DNA from: Gammaproteobacteria bacterium
Lineage (GTDB): Bacteria > Pseudomonadota > Gammaproteobacteria > Pseudomonadales > M0112
Reading direction: 5' to 3'
Length of the DNA: 19,384 nucleotides
Assembly: GCA_006227085.1 (NCBI GenBank)
Contig: SBFY01000167.1
Location: 1 to 19,384, forward strand
Shown: positions 6,960 through 13,326 of the stretch, piece after piece
Layout: each line of letters starts with the position of its first letter
How positions within the stretch are numbered: position 1 is the stretch's first letter
The notes under the pieces: model-generated
Told to the model about the DNA's origin: nothing
What the model saw: the letters and a program-made list of their open reading frames with translations, nothing else
The model's database searches: none
Program-made: the position numbers and the translations under genes

Positions 6960-6965
6960 TATAAT
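6960..6965 (+). promoter_or_regulatory. Candidate -10 element for rsmD
   Basis: A perfect TATAAT lies in the ftsY-rsmD divergent gap, 88 bases before the rsmD ATG. The nearest TTGCTG (6943-6948) is only 11 bases upstream, and at 17 bases the -35 position reads CAAGCC. The element may be weak or need an activator. Confidence 0.3.
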
Positions 6966-7053
6966 CCGCGCATGACTATCGATGGCCCATTGTGTCATAT
7001 CACCCCAGCGAAGACTACGCAGCCCGCGGCCATCCAGCGCGCAAGGATTACTG

Positions 7054-7641
7054 ATGCCCACTCGCCATAACCCATCACGCCGTGCTGCCCATAAGGTGCG
7101 CATCATCGGTGGCCGCTGGAAGCGCTGGCAGGTACCGGTGGCGGATCGTCCCGGCTTGCGCCCGACTCCCGATCGGGTGCGCGAAACCCTGTTCAACTGG
7201 CTAGCCGACACGCTGGTGGGTGCGCGCTGCCTGGATGTGTTTGCCGGCACCGGCGCACTGGGGCTGGAGGCCTTGTCGCGCGGCGCATCTGCTGCCTGCT
7301 TTCTCGAACGCGATCCCGACACGGCAAGGGAGCTGCAGATCGTGCTCGGGAAACTGGGTTGTGATGATGCCCTTGTGATTGCTGGCGACGCCCTGTCATG
7401 GTTGCAACACAATAACGGCCAGCGCTTTGACGTGGTGTTCCTCGACCCGCCCTATCACAGCCAATGCCTGGGCAAGACAAGCGAGCTGTTATGCCAGCAA
7501 GGCTGGTTGGCCAGTGGCGCCTGGATCTACCTTGAATTTGCAGCGGATGAAACAGCCCCCGTGCTGCCGCAGGGCTGGCGGCTGCATCGCGAAACGCGGG
7601 CCGGGCAGGTGCGCGGCTGGCTCTGCCAGCACAGCGAATGA
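7054..7641 (+). CDS. rsmD: 16S rRNA (guanine(966)-N2)-methyltransferase RsmD
   Basis: This 195-residue Rossmann-fold methyltransferase modifies G966 of 16S rRNA in the 30S subunit. Motifs are VRIIGGRWK near the N-terminus (15-23), GLRPTPDRVRETLFNWL (34-50), SAM-binding DVFAGTGALGLEALSRGA (61-78), acidic ERD (85-87) and catalytic DPPY (131-134). An in-frame ATG at 6982 is possible, but the ATG at 7054 gives the family's short basic N-terminus and has an AAGGA site seven bases upstream. It is divergent from ftsY, as in many gammaproteobacteria, and lies 55 bases before coaD on the same strand. Confidence 0.95.
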   Translation: MPTRHNPSRRAAHKVRIIGGRWKRWQVPVADRPGLRPTPDRVRETLFNWLADTLVGARCLDVFAGTGALGLEALSRGASAACFLERDPDTARELQIVLGKLGCDDALVIAGDALSWLQHNNGQRFDVVFLDPPYHSQCLGKTSELLCQQGWLASGAWIYLEFAADETAPVLPQGWRLHRETRAGQVRGWLCQHSE

Positions 7642-7671
7642 TTGACACCGTGGCCTGTCGCGCGGTTTAGT
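7642..7671 (+). promoter_or_regulatory. Candidate sigma-70 promoter for coaD
   Basis: A perfect TTGACA (7642-7647) immediately follows the rsmD stop and is followed after 18 bases by TTTAGT (7666-7671), four of six matches to TATAAT. It sits 25 bases before the coaD start. The perfect -35 with acceptable spacing supports an internal promoter, although read-through from rsmD is also possible. Confidence 0.5.
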
Positions 7672-7696
7672 GTGCTTCCTGACAGGAGGACTACTG

Positions 7697-8176
7697 ATGC
7701 GTATCGCCCTGTACCCCGGCACCTTTGACCCGATCACCCAAGGCCACATCGACTTGCTGGATCGCGCCAGCACCTTGTTCGACAAGGTCATCGTGGCGGT
7801 GGCGGCCAGTCGTCGCAAACAGCCGCTGTTTTCCCTGGAAGAGCGCATTGCCCTTTGCCAGAGCGTGTTGGCCAATAACAAAGCTGTGCAGGTACAGGCT
7901 TTTGACGGTTTACTGGTCGACCTTGCCCGCCAGACCGGTGCGACGGCAGTGATTCGCGGTGTGCGCAGCACCAGTGATTTCGAATACGAGTTCCAGCTCG
8001 CCACGATGAACCGCGCCATGTTACCCACACTGGAAACCGTGTTTCTCACCCCGGATCCACGCTATGCGCATATTTCCGCAACACTGGTACGTGAAATTGC
8101 GGGGCTTGGTGGCGATGTGTCACAATTCGTGCACCCGCAAGTCGCCAGCGCATTGGCCAAGCGGTTCACTTCCTGA
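7697..8176 (+). CDS. coaD: Phosphopantetheine adenylyltransferase CoaD
   Basis: This 159-residue enzyme catalyses the penultimate step of coenzyme A synthesis, 4'-phosphopantetheine plus ATP to dephospho-CoA. The nucleotidyltransferase motif GTFDPITQGH (8-17) contains the ATP-binding TxGH-type histidine. RGVR (87-90), the EFQLATMNR segment (about 98-106) and the second ATP motif ISATLVR (126-132) are all in place, and the length equals typical CoaD. An in-frame ATG at 7670 would add nine residues, but ATG 7697 has AGGAGGA six bases upstream (7684-7690). coaBC, which supplies the preceding steps, is elsewhere in this window (12075-13304) rather than adjacent. Confidence 0.97.
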   Translation: MRIALYPGTFDPITQGHIDLLDRASTLFDKVIVAVAASRRKQPLFSLEERIALCQSVLANNKAVQVQAFDGLLVDLARQTGATAVIRGVRSTSDFEYEFQLATMNRAMLPTLETVFLTPDPRYAHISATLVREIAGLGGDVSQFVHPQVASALAKRFTS

Positions 8177-8200
8177 TCGTCATCATTTCACGTTGCAGTT

Positions 8201-8452
8201 ATGGCCCTCAAGATCACTGACGAATGCATCAATTGCGATGTTTGCGAGCCCGAATGCCCGAACGAGGCCATTTACCAGGGCACGGAAATCTATGTCATTG
8301 ACCCCAACAAGTGCACGGAATGCGTGGGTCACTACGATGAACCACAATGCCAGCAAGTGTGCCCGGTCGATTGCATACCATTGGACCCGGACCGGTTGGA
8401 AACAGAAGACGAGTTGTGGGAAAAATACCGGGCGCTCACCGGCAAATCGTGA
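8201..8452 (+). CDS. 2[4Fe-4S] ferredoxin, YfhL/Allochromatium type
   Basis: This 83-residue small iron-sulfur electron carrier contains nine cysteines. Cluster I uses C9, C12 and C15 in CINCDVCEPECP, with C19. Cluster II uses C38 and C41, then C50 after an eight-residue insertion (CTECVGHYDEPQC), with C54 and C58 nearby. The eight-residue insertion and the C-terminal helical extension (PDRLETEDELWEKYRAL) mark the Allochromatium vinosum/YfhL subclass with low, widely spaced redox potentials. The partner enzyme is not evident. It follows coaD by 24 bases, as in Pseudomonas, and is followed by a terminator. The ribosome site is weak, so translation may depend on coupling or on a leaderless-like context. 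Confidence 0.95.
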   Translation: MALKITDECINCDVCEPECPNEAIYQGTEIYVIDPNKCTECVGHYDEPQCQQVCPVDCIPLDPDRLETEDELWEKYRALTGKS

Positions 8453-8478
8453 CGCGCAGGACTCATGTGCGGATAAAT

Positions 8479-8505
8479 AAAAACGGCGCCGATGGCGCCG
8501 TTTTT
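8479..8505. terminator. Bidirectional intrinsic terminator between ferredoxin and the convergent small exported protein
   Basis: A 12-base-pair inverted repeat (8479-8490 and 8494-8505) with a GAT loop has a GGCGCC core and A-run/T-run ends, so it forms a U-tailed hairpin in both directions. It lies 26 bases after the ferredoxin stop and 22 bases after the stop of the convergent gene, serving both. Confidence 0.88.
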
Positions 8506-8527
8506 CATGCAGCGTTTTTAGCCTGCA

Positions 8528-8857
8528 TCAGTCTTTCTTGTAACCCGGGAACGGATGGCCGACCGGACGTACAAAGGTTGTCAGGGCAGGGCCGACCACC
8601 AGCACGTCAGCCGTTTCCTTGATATTGCCACCGGCTGCTGAAAACGGCAGGGCCACAACAAATGCCACTGAGCCTACGATGGTCGTCACAAACATGACCG
8701 GGCGAACCGCCACCACATCCGTCACCATCGACAGCATGGTAGGCGTGTCTTCCCCTTTCGGGCTGGCCGCGTGGCTCATGGACGGGATAACCAGCAACGC
8801 CGACAGGGCCATTGCCTGCAGGGCAGTGCGGGTCTTGCGCAGGACTTTCAGCATCAT
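8528..8857 (-). CDS. Small exported/membrane protein of unknown function
   Basis: This 109-residue protein has a clear signal peptide (MMLKVLRKTRTALQAMALSALLVIPSMSHA, cleavage after SHA-A near residue 31). A hydrophobic stretch follows at about 50-75 (VAVRPVMFVTTIVGSVAFVVALPFSAA), probably one membrane helix, and then a conserved-looking tail, FVRPVGHPFPGYKKD. I do not recognise an enzymatic motif. Similar small proteins are annotated only as hypothetical or loosely as 'multidrug transporter', which the sequence does not support. The ATG at 8857 has GGAG eight bases upstream. The gene is convergent with the ferredoxin and lies downstream of mutM, with a 141-base gap that could hold its own promoter. 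Confidence 0.8.
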   Translation of the reverse strand: MMLKVLRKTRTALQAMALSALLVIPSMSHAASPKGEDTPTMLSMVTDVVAVRPVMFVTTIVGSVAFVVALPFSAAGGNIKETADVLVVGPALTTFVRPVGHPFPGYKKD

Positions 8858-8998
8858 AGCGATCTCCGTAGGTCATGGCGCACTGGCAGGGTTCATCCCT
8901 CATCCCGCCGCCATGCAATTCGTTATTATCAGAATCCATACCCCAAGGGTAGATAGCATTCTAACCAATAATCGCCTGAAAACAAGGCACTAGGCAAG

Positions 8999-9814
8999 TT
9001 ATCGTTGGCAGTACTTGCAATAGACCGTGCTGCGCTGGCCCAACCGGCTTTCGACCAGTGCTGCCCCACAGCCCGTACACGCCTGACCCCCACGGCCATA
9101 GACGGCCAGCGTTTGCTGGAAATAGCCCGGCTCACCCTGGCCATTCACAAAGTCCCGCAGCGTGCTGCCGCCCTGGCGAATGGCGGCCGCCAGGATCTCC
9201 CGGACGGCCAGCGCCAGGCCGAGATACCGCTCCCGGCTGATGCGGCCGGCTGGCCGGTCCGGCCGGATGCCGGCGCGGAACAGGGCTTCATTGGCATAAA
9301 TATTCCCCACCCCGACCACCACCGAGGCGTCCATCAGGAACACCTTCACCGGTGCCTTGCGGCCACGACTCAGGCGAAACAGCACATCGCCATCAAAATC
9401 CGGCCCGAGCGGCTCAGGCCCCAACCCTTCCAGCAATGGATGCGCCAGGTCCTCGCCATCAAATACCAGCAAGCAACCAAAGCGCCGGGGATCGTGATAA
9501 CGCAGCACCTGCCCCGAGGCCAGCTGCAGTTCAACGTGATCATGGGTGCGGCGCGGCTCGTCTGGCGAACACAGGCGCAAACTGCCTGACATGCCCAAGT
9601 GCCACAACAGGGTCTGGCCGGGCAGGCGCATCAACAGGTATTTTGCACGGCGCTCAACCCGCAGGATGTCTTGTCCCTTGACCCGTTCTTCAAGGCCGGC
9701 CGGCACCGGCCAGCGCAGGCGTCGATCATGGACGACCAAGCGCTGGATACGCTGGCCTTCTGTGTGCGGCGCGATACCGCGGCAGGTGGTTTCGACTTCG
9801 GGTAATTCCGGCAA
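8999..9814 (-). CDS. mutM: Formamidopyrimidine-DNA glycosylase MutM (Fpg)
   Basis: This 271-residue base-excision repair enzyme removes 8-oxoguanine and formamidopyrimidines and cuts the abasic site. The catalytic N-terminus PELPEVE (Pro2 nucleophile, Glu3) is intact, as are Lys58 in RRAKYLLM, WHLGMSG (71-77), and the C-terminal zinc finger with C246, C249, C266 and C269 and the DNA-contact Arg in GQRSTVYC. The start codon is TTG (9812-9814). It must be, because Pro has to follow the initiator Met, and the nearby ATG (beginning at 9819) is out of frame. A GAGGT site (9822-9826) lies seven bases upstream and overlaps the stop of the upstream secretin-domain gene, so the two are likely co-translated. 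Confidence 0.97.
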   Translation of the reverse strand: MPELPEVETTCRGIAPHTEGQRIQRLVVHDRRLRWPVPAGLEERVKGQDILRVERRAKYLLMRLPGQTLLWHLGMSGSLRLCSPDEPRRTHDHVELQLASGQVLRYHDPRRFGCLLVFDGEDLAHPLLEGLGPEPLGPDFDGDVLFRLSRGRKAPVKVFLMDASVVVGVGNIYANEALFRAGIRPDRPAGRISRERYLGLALAVREILAAAIRQGGSTLRDFVNGQGEPGYFQQTLAVYGRGGQACTGCGAALVESRLGQRSTVYCKYCQR

Positions 9815-9821
9815 ACCATTG

Positions 9822-9826
9822 ACCTC
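9822..9826 (-). promoter_or_regulatory. mutM ribosome-binding site supporting a TTG start
   Basis: The minus strand reads GAGGT seven bases before TTG at 9814 and overlaps the TGA of the preceding gene. Spacing and overlap support initiation at the TTG codon through translational coupling. Confidence 0.7.
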
Positions 9827-10616
9827 AATCGGCCAATGTCACACGCAGTGACAAGGTGCCACTGGCAGAGGATGCTGCTGTCCCGCTTCGGCCGAGGCCG
9901 CCGGTATCCGATGAAGCCTGCGTGGTCATCCCCGACAACGGGATCCACTCACCCAGGCGGCCACTCACTGTGGTGCGTGTACGGCGGGTGCTCACTTGCG
10001 TATCGCCGAGCGAATCATGGCTGGTGCTGATATCAATAAACACCTCCCCACCCTGCAAGCGTACCGTGGCAAAAAAACCCTGGTTGGCTTCCTGTGCAAC
10101 CACGACGGGGCGCCCATACATATCGACTACGGTGGTTGGTGCCTGCTGGCCTTGCGCAATAAACGCCGGGTAGCCCTCAACTGCGCGCACTTGTTGCTGG
10201 ATGTTGGCGCGCGCATCCGTTCGTGAGTCCTCAATACGAACGTGCAAGTGGTCATCGCCACGCGGGCGTTCATTCACGGAAACCCGCACATCGTCACTGC
10301 CTACCGTGCCGCTGGCACGCACCTGCTGGTTACGATCAGACCCTGTCACGGCATCGCTCACCTGGATCAAGATGTTGCGCGGGGGGCGATCCACTTCTTC
10401 CAGCAATTCACGCACCCGCTGCAAGCTCGCCGGCGATGCATCCACGATCAACTGGTTGCGAAACACCTTGACCGTTTCACCTGGCTGCAACAGCTGTCGC
10501 ACCAATGGCACCAATTCCTCTGGCATCGCGCCCTTGGGCGTAATTACTTCGATCTGCTGTGCCATGGCCAGCATGGCCCAACTGAGCATCACCAGGATCA
10601 TCCATGCCTTGCGCAT
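9825..10616 (-). CDS. Exported secretin-N-domain-like protein (orphan)
   Basis: This 263-residue protein has a signal peptide (MRKAWMILVMLSWAMLAMA, cleavage near AMA-Q at 19/20). Residues 21-90 read like a secretin N-type domain: PEELVPLVRQLLQPGETVKVFRNQLIVDASPASLQRVRELLEEVDRPPRNILIQVSDAV, with the typical helix-strand pattern and the 'D.P' turn before a strand. A polar linker (about 91-145) follows, and then a beta-rich part (148-263; EGYPAFIAQGQQAP...GFFATVRLQGGEVFIDIS) similar to the beginning of a secretin domain. The length is far short of a pore-forming secretin (500-700 residues), and no type II/III secretion or pilus gene is nearby. AGGAG lies about eight bases before ATG 10616. It is ten bases upstream of mutM. 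The periplasmic location is well supported; the function is unknown. Confidence 0.78.
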   Translation of the reverse strand: MRKAWMILVMLSWAMLAMAQQIEVITPKGAMPEELVPLVRQLLQPGETVKVFRNQLIVDASPASLQRVRELLEEVDRPPRNILIQVSDAVTGSDRNQQVRASGTVGSDDVRVSVNERPRGDDHLHVRIEDSRTDARANIQQQVRAVEGYPAFIAQGQQAPTTVVDMYGRPVVVAQEANQGFFATVRLQGGEVFIDISTSHDSLGDTQVSTRRTRTTVSGRLGEWIPLSGMTTQASSDTGGLGRSGTAASSASGTLSLRVTLAD

Positions 10617-10681
10617 TTGTGCTTCTCCTGCCAGTCCCGAATGACCACATTAGCAAATTCCCCGCCGCCAGCAAGCAGGCA

Positions 10682-10708
10682 TAAAAAAACCCGGCATGGA
10701 AGCCGGGT
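10682..10708 (-). terminator. Intrinsic terminator of the rpmB-rpmG operon
   Basis: A seven-base-pair GC-rich stem (10689-10695 with 10702-10708) closes a six-base loop. On the minus strand it is followed by a run of seven T residues (10683-10689), 17 bases after the rpmG stop. It separates the ribosomal protein operon from the secretin-domain gene. Confidence 0.9.
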
Positions 10709-10724
10709 CTTTTGCAAGGAATCC

Positions 10725-10892
10725 TTATTTGATCTTGGCTTCCTTGTACACCACATGCTTGCGAACCACGGGATCGTATTTCTTGATCTCCATTTTCTCA
10801 GGCATGTTGCGCTTGTTCTTGTCGGTCGTATAAAAGTGGCCGGTTCCAGCGCTGGATACCAGACGGATTTTTTCACGTGCACTCTTGGCCAT
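10725..10892 (-). CDS. rpmG: 50S ribosomal protein bL33
   Basis: This 55-residue protein reads from ATG 10892: MAKSAREKIRLVSSAGTGHF, then YTTDKNKRNMPEKMEIKKYD and PVVRKHVVYKEAKIK. It is a near-standard gammaproteobacterial bL33 of the large ribosomal subunit. It has no cysteines, so it is the zinc-independent (C-minus) form. It follows rpmB by 12 bases and is closed by the terminator at 10682-10708, forming the usual rpmBG operon. Confidence 0.98.
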   Translation of the reverse strand: MAKSAREKIRLVSSAGTGHFYTTDKNKRNMPEKMEIKKYDPVVRKHVVYKEAKIK

Positions 10893-10904
10893 GGTTGCTT
10901 ACCT

Positions 10905-11141
10905 TCAGACTTTTTCGCCGCGGGCGCGGAGGTCGCTCAGCACCTGTTCGATGCCGACTTTATCAATGATGCGCATGCCTTTCGGGGAAACGCGCAGGCG
11001 CACGAAGCGCTTTTCGGATTCCACCCAGAAACGGTGGTGGTGCAAATTGGGCTGGAAACGGCGACGGGTATGGTTCATCGCGTGTGACACGTTGTTACCG
11101 GTGGTCACTCGCTTGCCGGTCACCTGGCATTCTCTGGGCAT
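10905..11141 (-). CDS. rpmB: 50S ribosomal protein bL28
   Basis: This 78-residue large-subunit protein begins MPRECQVTGKRVTTGNN and contains the family segments RRRFQPNLHHHRFWVESEKRFVRLRVSPKGMRIIDK and LSDLRARGEKV. It matches E. coli bL28 almost throughout. It has a single cysteine, so it is the zinc-free form. A GGAG site lies eight bases before the ATG at 11141. It is first in the rpmBG operon, with a good sigma-70 promoter at 11241-11269 and a roughly 90-base leader containing a strong hairpin. Confidence 0.98.
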   Translation of the reverse strand: MPRECQVTGKRVTTGNNVSHAMNHTRRRFQPNLHHHRFWVESEKRFVRLRVSPKGMRIIDKVGIEQVLSDLRARGEKV

Positions 11142-11191
11142 GATCTTGTCTCCGGAATCTCACGATTCACTATCTAAACTTGGCCTGATGT

Positions 11192-11207
11192 GGCCGGTTT
11201 TCCGGCC
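11192..11207 (-). other. Perfect hairpin in the rpmB leader
   Basis: GGCCGG and CCGGCC (11192-11197 and 11202-11207) flank a four-base loop, with further GGCC/CCGG repeats around them. It lies between the predicted rpmB promoter and start codon, about 50 bases before the ATG. There is no U-run after it, so it is not a simple terminator. It may stabilise the leader or act in ribosomal protein autoregulation, which is speculative. Confidence 0.55.
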
Positions 11208-11240
11208 TGGCGGGCCGGGGCCTGCCAAAAAGGGAGCGCA

Positions 11241-11269
11241 TTTATACCAGAGCACCCCCCGCAAGGCAA
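11241..11269 (-). promoter_or_regulatory. Sigma-70 promoter of rpmB-rpmG
   Basis: On the minus strand TTGCCT (11264-11269) and TATAAA (11241-11246) are separated by exactly 17 bases, just after the radC stop at 11283. Five of six -10 bases and four of six -35 bases match consensus. The expected start is near 11234, giving a leader of about 90 bases. Confidence 0.72.
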
Positions 11270-11282
11270 GCGCCGGCAGCGG

Positions 11283-11957
11283 CTAGAGCCAACCCCGCTC
11301 GGCAAAGGAAACCACCTCACCATCGCCCACCACCAAGTGATCCAGCACACGGATGTCCACCAGCGACAAGGCCTGCCGCAGCCGTTCGGTAATGCGGCGA
11401 TCGGCCTGGCTGGGCTCGGCCACACCAGACGGGTGGTTGTGGGCAAAGATCACCGCCGCGGCATTGTGCTGCAGGCATTGGCGCACAACCTCGCGGGGAT
11501 AGACCGCTGCCCCGTCCAGGGTGCCCTGGAACAGCTCCTCTTCCGCCAGCAGGGCATGGCGGTTATCAAGGTACAGGCACAGGAAGACCTCGCGATGGTA
11601 TTCGCGCAGCCGTGCCCGCAGGTAATCGCGGGTCACCTCCGGCGAGTTGAACACATCGCCGCGGCGCAGGTGCTCGGCCAGGTAACGACGGGCCAGTTCG
11701 CGGGCTGCCTGCAGCACAACATAATGACTGGAGCCCAGGCCAGGCAGCTTGCAGAACGCCTTGTGATCGGCGGTCAGCACCCCTTGCAGCCCGCCCAGCG
11801 CCACCAGCGCATCGCGCCCCATATCCACCGCCGTGCGGCCCGGCCGGCCGGTACGGAAAAACACCGCCAGCAGCTCGGCATCGGATAAGTGGGCAGCGCC
11901 CCGGGAGAGCAGTTTTTCACGCGGCCGCTCGGCAAGCGGCCAATCGGTAATTGCCAC
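11283..11957 (-). CDS. radC: RadC family JAB/MPN-domain protein
   Basis: This 224-residue protein has an N-terminal UPF0758 helix-hairpin-helix-like part (MAITDWPLAERPREKLLSRG, LSDAELLAVFFRTG, CKLPGLGSSHYVVLQAARELARR) and a C-terminal JAMM-type domain with the metal motif HNHPSG (173-178) and Asp186. Despite its name, a DNA-repair role for chromosomal RadC is not supported by experiments on E. coli, and the function remains unclear. The open frame runs to 11990, but the GTG at 11957 has AAGGAGG five bases upstream (11963-11969) and yields the standard N-terminus. It lies divergent from coaBC, with 117 bases between them, and upstream of rpmB, as in most gammaproteobacteria. Confidence 0.95.
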   Translation of the reverse strand: MAITDWPLAERPREKLLSRGAAHLSDAELLAVFFRTGRPGRTAVDMGRDALVALGGLQGVLTADHKAFCKLPGLGSSHYVVLQAARELARRYLAEHLRRGDVFNSPEVTRDYLRARLREYHREVFLCLYLDNRHALLAEEELFQGTLDGAAVYPREVVRQCLQHNAAAVIFAHNHPSGVAEPSQADRRITERLRQALSLVDIRVLDHLVVGDGEVVSFAERGWL

Positions 11958-11962
11958 AGGAA

Positions 11963-11969
11963 CCTCCTT
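11963..11969 (-). promoter_or_regulatory. radC ribosome-binding site deciding a GTG start
   Basis: A full AAGGAGG sits five bases before the GTG at 11955-11957. The longer in-frame start at 11990 would place this site inside the coding region, so the GTG start is preferred. Confidence 0.85.
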
Positions 11970-12074
11970 GTGCCTGTTTACAGTGAGCACTCACTTCCTG
12001 TGAGGCCTTTTATTGGCGCCAGAGGCTACGCTTTCCGGCACTGCGGTGGTATCGTATCACGCCTTTCCTGACCG

Positions 12075-13304
12075 ATGGTGGCCAATCCCGTGAGCCAGCG
12101 CTTGTCCAACCGACGCATCCTGCTCGGCATTGCCGGCGGCATTGCGGCCTACAAGTCTGCCGAGCTGGTACGGCGACTGCGCGACCACGGTGCCGACGTG
12201 CGGGTCATCATGACCCGGGCGGCCACCGAATTCATCACCCCGATGACCCTGCAGGCCCTGTCCGGGCATCCGGTACACCTCGACTTGCTGGACCCGGCGG
12301 CCGAAGCCGCCATGGGGCACATCGAGCTCGCCCGCTGGGCTGACCTGCTGGTGATCGCACCGGCTACCGCGAATACCCTGTCGCGACTGGCTGAAGGTCG
12401 CGCCGATGAGTTGTTGACCGCCGTGGCACTCGCCACCCGTGCCCCGGTTGCCGTGGCGCCGGCCATGAACCAGGCCATGTGGGCCAATGCCGCCACCCAG
12501 GCCAACCTGCAAACCCTGGCCGCACGCGGCATCCGCGTGATGGGGCCCGCCGAGGGCAGCCAGGCCTGTGGTGAGGTCGGTGCCGGCCGCATGCTGGAAG
12601 CCCCCGATATCGCCGATCGGGTTGCCGCAATGTTTGAAAGCCGGCTACTCGACGGGGTGCGCGTGGTCATTACTGCCGGCCCCACCCGCGAAGCCATTGA
12701 CCCGGTACGTTTTATCAGCAACCACAGCTCCGGCCGCATGGGGTTTGCGCTGGCTCGCGCCGCTGCCGCCGCCGGCGCCCACACCACACTGATCGCCGGC
12801 CCCGTGCACTTGCCCACCCCGGAACGGGTGCAACGGGTGGACGTGGTGTCCGCGGCCGACATGCTGGCGGCCGTCGAAACCGCCCTGCCGGACTGCGACC
12901 TCTTTATTGGCACAGCGGCCGTGGCTGACTATCGTCCCGCCGAAGTCGCCCAACAGAAAATCAAGAAGCAGGCCGAGACACTGTCCCTGGCGCTGACCCG
13001 CAACCCGGACATCATCAGCCGGGTGACCCAGGCCTCGCCGCGACCGTTCACCGTCGGGTTCGCCGCCGAAACCAACGATGTGCTGGCCTATGCCCGCAAC
13101 AAGCGCGAAGCCAAGCGGCTCGACATGATCATCGCCAACGATGTCAGCGTGCCGGGCATTGGTTTTGAGAGCACTGAAAATGCCGTTACTATTATCAGTT
13201 CACACGGCGAACAATCCCTGGACCGGATGCCGAAAGAGCAATTGGCTGACACCCTCATCCATGCCATTGCCGATGCATATAGCCAACAACACCCCAATCC
13301 ATAA
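12075..13304 (+). CDS. coaBC: Bifunctional phosphopantothenoylcysteine decarboxylase / phosphopantothenate-cysteine ligase CoaBC (Dfp)
   Basis: This 409-residue two-domain enzyme performs two steps of coenzyme A synthesis. The FMN-binding CoaC part (about 13-190) shows GIAGGIAAYKSAELVRRL, the catalytic His82 in GHIELARWAD, PAMNQAMW (129-136) and the substrate-flap ACGEVGAGRM (164-173). The CTP-dependent CoaB part begins at VVITAGPTREAIDPVRFISNHSSGRMG (197-223) and includes TAAVADYRP and IKKQ with the conserved lysine. The start could be ATG 12075 or GTG 12090 (five residues later); neither has a strong ribosome site. It heads coaBC > algC > argB > slmA with a 22-base gap to algC, where Pseudomonas carries dut. 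Confidence 0.96.
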   Translation: MVANPVSQRLSNRRILLGIAGGIAAYKSAELVRRLRDHGADVRVIMTRAATEFITPMTLQALSGHPVHLDLLDPAAEAAMGHIELARWADLLVIAPATANTLSRLAEGRADELLTAVALATRAPVAVAPAMNQAMWANAATQANLQTLAARGIRVMGPAEGSQACGEVGAGRMLEAPDIADRVAAMFESRLLDGVRVVITAGPTREAIDPVRFISNHSSGRMGFALARAAAAAGAHTTLIAGPVHLPTPERVQRVDVVSAADMLAAVETALPDCDLFIGTAAVADYRPAEVAQQKIKKQAETLSLALTRNPDIISRVTQASPRPFTVGFAAETNDVLAYARNKREAKRLDMIIANDVSVPGIGFESTENAVTIISSHGEQSLDRMPKEQLADTLIHAIADAYSQQHPNP

Positions 13305-13326
13305 TTAGAAAGCGGTAATTCCCAAG

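Noticed and set aside
6943..6965. TTGCTG plus TATAAT as a normal sigma-70 promoter for rsmD
   Set aside because: Only 11 bases separate the elements, too short for a working promoter; the -10 alone is kept as a weak candidate.
5482..6975. 497-residue plus-strand open frame opposite ftsY and ftsE
   Set aside because: Low-complexity Ser/Ala/Thr composition typical of an antisense shadow of a GC-rich gene; both real genes are secure.
6909..7412. 168-residue N-terminal extension of ftsY
   Set aside because: It is antisense to rsmD and composed of Ser/Arg-rich sequence; the FtsY start MKLFRR is at 6908.
12149..12913. 254-residue minus-strand open frame opposite coaBC
   Set aside because: Ser/Ala/Arg-rich shadow of a high-GC gene.
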